Source of the DNA: Rhizophagus irregularis
Lineage: Eukaryota > Glomeromycota > Glomeromycetes > Glomerales > Glomeraceae
Reading direction: 5' to 3'
DNA: 64,000 nt
NCBI RefSeq assembly: GCF_026210795.1
Contig: NC_089434.1
Span: 3,534,001 to 3,598,000, forward strand
The position numbers were made by a program, and so were the translations under genes. The notes beneath the pieces were generated by a model. It saw only the letters and a program-made list of their open reading frames with translations, did not search any database and had not been told where the DNA came from. This document shows, in pieces, positions 59,417 to 64,000 of the stretch. The number at the start of each line of letters is the position of its first letter. Within the stretch, counting starts at the first letter, position 1.

Positions 59417-60053
59417 GGTTTATCCCCCGCCACTTACACAATAGTAAATGTTTTATAATTTTCTTTCGCTTGTTTTTTTTCATTTTAAAAGATTTTATAA
59501 AAAAATAATTAAATTTTAAAAGGTTTCGGAACTATTACTATTACACTTGAAAAATAATATTGAGATTACAAATAAATTAAAAGAAAGATTTTCTCATTTG
59601 GAAAATGCAAATCTTTCTGAATTACTCAAATTTTCAAATCAATCCATTATAGTATAATCAATAGTTAATTTTTACTGCAAAATTTCCTAGAAACGGATAA
59701 ATAAATACATATAAAATTTGCTACCCAACTACATTTGCATAATCGTGTAAATGGTGCCGATCAGGGGATAAAATTTAAATACATTTTGTGTAATAATTTT
59801 ACACTTAAAATAGCAATTTAAAAAAAAAAAGTTTCCATAGGGTACTTGTTAATGAATATTTATTTCATATGATCATATAACAAAAAATTGGAATTATGCA
59901 AAATACAAAAAGTAAAATAATATATATTTGTTTTATAAAATATTTTCCTTTTGAAGTTTAAAGCTATATTCAAATACCTAAATACATTCAAATTTAATAT
60001 GCCTTTTATAAAAATAGCGAAATTAAAAAAAAAAAAATTTTTTTTTTTACTTA

Positions 60054-60842
60054 TCAAAAAGATTCATTTAATAATAACGATCTTTCGTTGATCTTTTTTT
60101 CGAATTCCTCAAACAAATCACACACTTCATCTCGATACTCTTGAATTTGTTTGATTATTTGACAAATTTGATGATATTTCATATCTACGTTTTCAGCAGT
60201 AGTCGTTTCATAAACTTCTCTTGCTTCTTTTTCTGCTTCATAGATTCTATCACTCAAGATCTTTAATGGAAGGTGAAAAAGAGGCAATTGTTCTTTAATT
60301 TTCCTAAATTATTTTTTAAATATAATATAGGCTAAGGAAACTATCAAAATTTAAAGTTAAATGGATATTTACCTGTATAAGTCAAGATGATCAGTATAAT
60401 AATCTCCATCCACAATTGAATCACTGAAATTATCTGTAAGGTCTTGCTCTTCGCTCACACTATTAGTTTCACCAGTACTTTCAATTTGATAACCTCGCTG
60501 TAATTCTTGTTCTTGATTTTCAGATGATACTTTAACAAACTTGTTATTATTTTTGTTAGATTCCTGTGTCTCATAAATTTTTTCCAATAACTTATACACT
60601 CTATCATCTTGCCAAATGATCGCTTCCCCATTTTGTATATGATCATTCAACCATAACTTTATTGCGTGAATTAATCTTTTCATTTTTGAATAAGCGCTCT
60701 TATGAGTTCTATCAATATTTAAATGATTTATTGCTTTTCTACATGCCTCTGACAATGAATCGAATTGGTGACTTTCGATATAAGAGAGAAGTTCAAGAAG
60801 TTCATCCGTAGTCCATTTCTTAGGATTCGTTATTTGGGACAT
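60054..60842 (-). CDS. SANT/Myb-like plus coiled-coil protein
   Basis: Exons 60842-60373 and 60303-60054 encode 239 residues, joined AG|G in phase. The intron is GTAAATAT...ATTTAG. The N-terminus KKWTTDELLELLSYIESHQF resembles the first helix of a SANT/Myb or Myb/SANT-like DNA-binding domain, followed by helices through about residue 95 (AYSKMKRLIHAIKLWLNDHI). The middle is acidic and disordered (about 100-156). Exon 2 is strongly helical, with heptad-like spacing (RIYEAEKEAREVYE, ICQIIKQIQEYRDEVCDLF), so a coiled coil is likely. This domain order is common in fungal or transposon-derived DNA-binding proteins. Specific function is unknown. The leading W-T-x-D motif is reminiscent of the A-F family N-terminus, but homology is not shown. 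Confidence 0.72.
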
Positions 60843-62688
60843 TTTTTTTTTTAGAATTTAACGAAAATGAAATATTTAGAAAACAAGTTATTAGTTATTA
60901 GTAAAAAAAGGTTTTATGAAAAGAGAGAAAGAAATGATATTAAAATCATTTTTTTTTGGCACCATTGTTATAAATAAATTTTGTAGTTACGATATACGAT
61001 ATTTTACAACTCACTCAGAAATATGTCATTACATTAGATTATTTATTAACTTATATCTGATATTAAATTTATAAAATATATATATAAGTAAAATGATAAC
61101 AATATAATATTAATAATAATAATGAATAATAATATGATGAGAAACGGTCCGAAGCGCAGTTATCATTGTACATCATCACGTGCCGTACGGACAACAAGAC
61201 ATTTGTGAAACCGATACGAATAATATATAGTCCTTCGGTACACTTCGGACTAATAGGACTAATAAATAATAAATAAATAAATAATACCAGTCAACGGAAA
61301 TTGACATGCTTATTAATAGTTCGTCATGATGTCATGTGTATTACAGTATAAATTTTCTCCATTTCCTCTTTAGTAATATTTTTTTTTTTTTGCATATACA
61401 AGAAAGTTCGTCTCAAAAATGAAGTTTTCCTCCAAATGCAACTTAAAGGTAGGTGTGAAATACAATTTAAACAACAAAAATATATGTAATTTTACAAGAA
61501 GAAAAAGGTTTATTAAGTTTAAAAAGGCAGTTATTTAGGGAGTTTTTGTGTAAACCGTAAAAAACCAATTTTTATAATAAAAAAAAATTATTTTGATTTC
61601 AACAAAACAATAAAACTTTCAACAAAAGCATTTTTTAACCAGTAATTATTTTATTTATAGGTATAACTTGGTGAAATGAATAACTTTTTCTAAGCTTAGA
61701 ATGGTAATTATTAAGCCAGATTTTTTGTTATTTATAAATTTTGTTAAAATTTTTTTTAATTAAGCGCGCTAATAAAAAAAAATTCTTTTTAATTAGAATA
61801 ATATTATTGGGTCTATTTGGGGCGTTATAAATGGTTTTTAATCGAAAAACTAGTTAAATATAATGTTTTTTTTTTGTTTATTTAAATATTTAAATTAGAT
61901 CTTTAATGCTTATATATCTAAAAGTAATGTTAAAATAAAAGATATTTATAAAATATTTAAAAAAAATAAGCAAAAGAAAGTTAAAAAAGTTTTCTTAATA
62001 CTTTATTAGTTTGTTATATTAAAATAAACATATAATTGACAACCTTCTTTTGCCAAATGCAACCGAATAAAGCGAAGTTTTTAATTTTTAAAGTTTATAA
62101 AAGTATTCTTGGGAACATGTACATGATTGTTACAAATGATGTTACATTTAGTGATGGGATTCTGCAGGAATCTATCGAGATCTGTTTGTACAAATCTTGT
62201 GCAAATTTTACATTAGTAATACTGTACAAATCTCATAAAATTCCGCATAACGGTTAATTAACCCAATCTCTGGTTACATTGCATCTAAATTTTGTTATTA
62301 TTAACAAAAAAGTGTATATAAATTATATATCATCTGGTAGTGGGGTTGTGATAATGATAAATCGATTATTTTTTAGGTACCCAGAAAATAAGCTTAAAAA
62401 CTTGTAAGTTTTGAAATTTTTTTTTAATTTTTTTATCAAGAACATTTACTAACATTCTTTTTTGATTTTTTTTTGTTAAGAACATTTTCTAACAACATTG
62501 CAGAAACTTAATTTCCTTAATATGCAGTAACTGCGTATTTACTATATTTTCACTATGCGATTACTATTACACGATAAAAATTAAAAAATGACTTGTCTTT
62601 GTGGCGACGGCAGATTTTTACTTATCGACATCCGGATCACGAATTAACGAAAAAAAAAAACAAAAAACAAATTATTCCTTTGGCTTGC
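60843..62688. other. Intergenic; possible short exon at 61418
   Basis: Mostly AT-rich. ATG at 61418 opens a 10-codon block (MKFSSKCNLK) ending at GTAGGTG, which could be a first exon, but no partner is certain. At 62378 a TTTTTTTAG|GTACCC...CTT|GTAAGT block has exon-like borders. Not called as a gene. Confidence 0.3.
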
Positions 62689-63098
62689 CTTGTGTCTATT
62701 TCGTCTTGAAAGGTCCAAGGAGCCATTTTCTAAAGAAAAAAACAAAAAACGTTAGTAAATGTTCTTAGTGAAAAAAAATTTCCTTGGAGTACCTTGTTCA
62801 GGGAACTATTATCTAAAAAAAAAGATAAAGGATATTAATAAACGTTCTGAATTAAAAAATTAAAAATATTCTTCTATTATTGGCATACCTCACATCTATT
62901 TCGTCTTGAAACAGGGAGCCATTCTATATAAAAAAAATATTTAAAAAAGAAACATTCATTACAGAAACCTGTTTTCCTTAATATGCAGTAACTACATAGT
63001 GAAGGTTTTTCTGATATAAAATACTGCGTAACATTTATATTTTGTTGCACTGGATGCAGTGATACCTTACCCACAAAAATGCCTATTAAATAACATCA
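62689..63098 (-). other. Duplicated exon-like blocks, gene status uncertain
   Basis: On the minus strand, AG/GT-bordered blocks occur at 63010-62969 (KPSLCSYCILRKT frame), 62923-62889 (WLPVSRRNRCE), 62812-62793 and 62729-62689 (GC-type donor). Joining the first two keeps frame and reaches a stop in the third. The first block resembles DNA near 62505-62548 (SYCILRK again) and the second resembles the fourth (TTTCAAGACGAAATAGA in both). The last intron before 62729 ends ACTAACG...TTTCTTTAG, a good branch site and acceptor. No start exon was found, so this may be a decaying multi-exon gene. Confidence 0.3.
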
Positions 63099-63399
63099 AT
63101 GATCTACATTATAGCCGGATCTCGAATTAAGAATATTTACTAATGTTTTCCTTAATTTTTTTTTAGTAAATGACTCTGAAATATGTCCTCAAATTTTGCC
63201 GTTTCTGTAAAAATAAGAATAATAAAATAAATATATAAATAATACATCTATATTTTGACTGTTTTTATAAACGTATATTCCAAAAAAAAAAGAGAACATA
63301 GTGTATATGGAAACCTTTGTATTACTTATAAAAAGGTCAAGACGTCAAGTCCATATGTGGTACACAATAGAACGGTCTAAGCCTTTCCTTATTTGGTAA

Positions 63400-63478
63400 C
63401 AAACATCCTTATATGGTATATGGTCTTATTTGGTAATAAATTATTTGGTAATAGGTATCCTTATTTGGTAATAAACAA
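63400..63478. repeat. Short tandem repeat, CTTATTTGGTAATA
   Basis: CTTATTTGGTAATAAA-like units repeat four to five times with variation (CCTTATATGGTATATGG among them). Non-coding. Confidence 0.6.
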
Positions 63479-63574
63479 TGTTGATCTGTAAGGAACGCGT
63501 GTGATACAAAGGCATCCCGTATCCATACATGTTATACATGTTATAGTAATATCCAATTTTTTTTAAAAAAAAAA

Positions 63575-63730
63575 AAAAAATTTACCAATTATTTTATCCC
63601 TTTATTAATTAAAAATATTTATTTATCCCTTCCCTTTAAAGTAATATAAATTTTATCCCTTCCCTTTATTAAGTAATATAAATTTATTTTTACCAATTAT
63701 TTTATCCCTTTATTAATTAAAAATATTTCG
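63575..63730. repeat. ~110-bp direct repeat
   Basis: TTTACCAATTATTTTATCCC + TTTATTAATTAAAAATATTT occurs at about 63581 and again at about 63690. Between them a shorter TTATCCCTTCCCTTT repeat occurs twice. The rest of the window to 64000 shows nothing recognised. Confidence 0.6.
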
Positions 63731-64000
63731 TTTGAAAATCATATTATACACATTTCAATTTTAGATTTGCAATTTAACTTACTTTTTACAACGCCAGCAA
63801 ATATTTACATATCTGATATGTGACATCGTTATCTATGTTCTTTTACGTTCATATTGTTATATATTGTAACGTCGAAGCAAGTTTATGCATCACGAATATA
63901 GGCGTAAAAATAAAGTTCCGTGAAACTCAAAATCATGAGTGACCGTAAATATTAAAATTTAATTGGTAAAATAATTTGAAGTAAATATAGTAAATATGCA

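Larger units (their letters stand above)
55701..60053. other. Downstream flank of copy E, MITEs, no gene
   Basis: It contains the family's downstream flank (GGCAAATCTATCGCACCCTA at 55785), decayed pieces of the segmental duplication (56640-56780, 58460-59100) and four inverted-repeat elements listed separately. TGGATTTCCATG is repeated three times at about 59201-59238. Short ORFs at 58461-58686 belong to the duplicated flank and are not called. Confidence 0.5.

Overview
The window is very AT-rich eukaryotic DNA. It has long A/T homopolymers, short spliceosomal introns (GTAAGT...AG), intron-containing genes, small secreted cysteine-rich proteins and many short inverted-repeat transposons. This fits an arbuscular-mycorrhizal fungus of the Rhizophagus (Glomeromycotina) type. 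The taxon is inferred from composition and gene style, not from a marker gene. I saw no rRNA, tRNA or CRISPR array.

Layout. 0-10.3 kb holds a Thr-rich secreted Cys-tail protein (142-795), a six-exon multiple inositol polyphosphate phosphatase (MINPP)-type gene (5284-7081), a Crinkler-like remnant, a 10-Cys secreted peptide (9215-9499) and a weak hypothetical ORF. 10.3-15.4 kb is mostly nested small DNA transposons plus a broken gene copy. The most striking locus is at 16128-17773 on the minus strand. It is a small secreted cysteine-rich protein gene with a conventional first and last exon and 14 internal micro-exons of 3-20 nt, eight of them exactly 3 nt. The joined exons give an open 68-residue secreted protein with six cysteines in a 15-residue stretch.

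18-20.5 kb is a tandem repeat with inserted MITEs. From 13.9 to 55.7 kb there is a dispersed family of two-exon genes of unknown function (copies A-F). A is a pseudogene, B, C, D and E are intact, and F is a short copy with only the C-terminal domain. The family carries conserved flanks and a conserved block inside its intron. Copies D and E lie in a tandem segmental duplication (about 45.9-54.4 kb) in which one gene copy appears to have been deleted. 35-41 kb is mainly A/T homopolymer, a minisatellite and old repeats. A transposon-like element at 41.5-43.1 kb carries a gene fragment and an antisense pseudogene. 60.0-60.8 kb encodes a two-exon protein with a SANT/Myb-like N-terminus and a coiled-coil C-terminus. 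The last 3 kb has duplicated exon-like blocks.

The secreted genes (142-795, 9215-9499, 16128-17773) are consistent with a repertoire of secreted, possibly host-facing, proteins in a repeat-rich compartment. Functions of the A-F family and of the micro-exon peptide are unknown.
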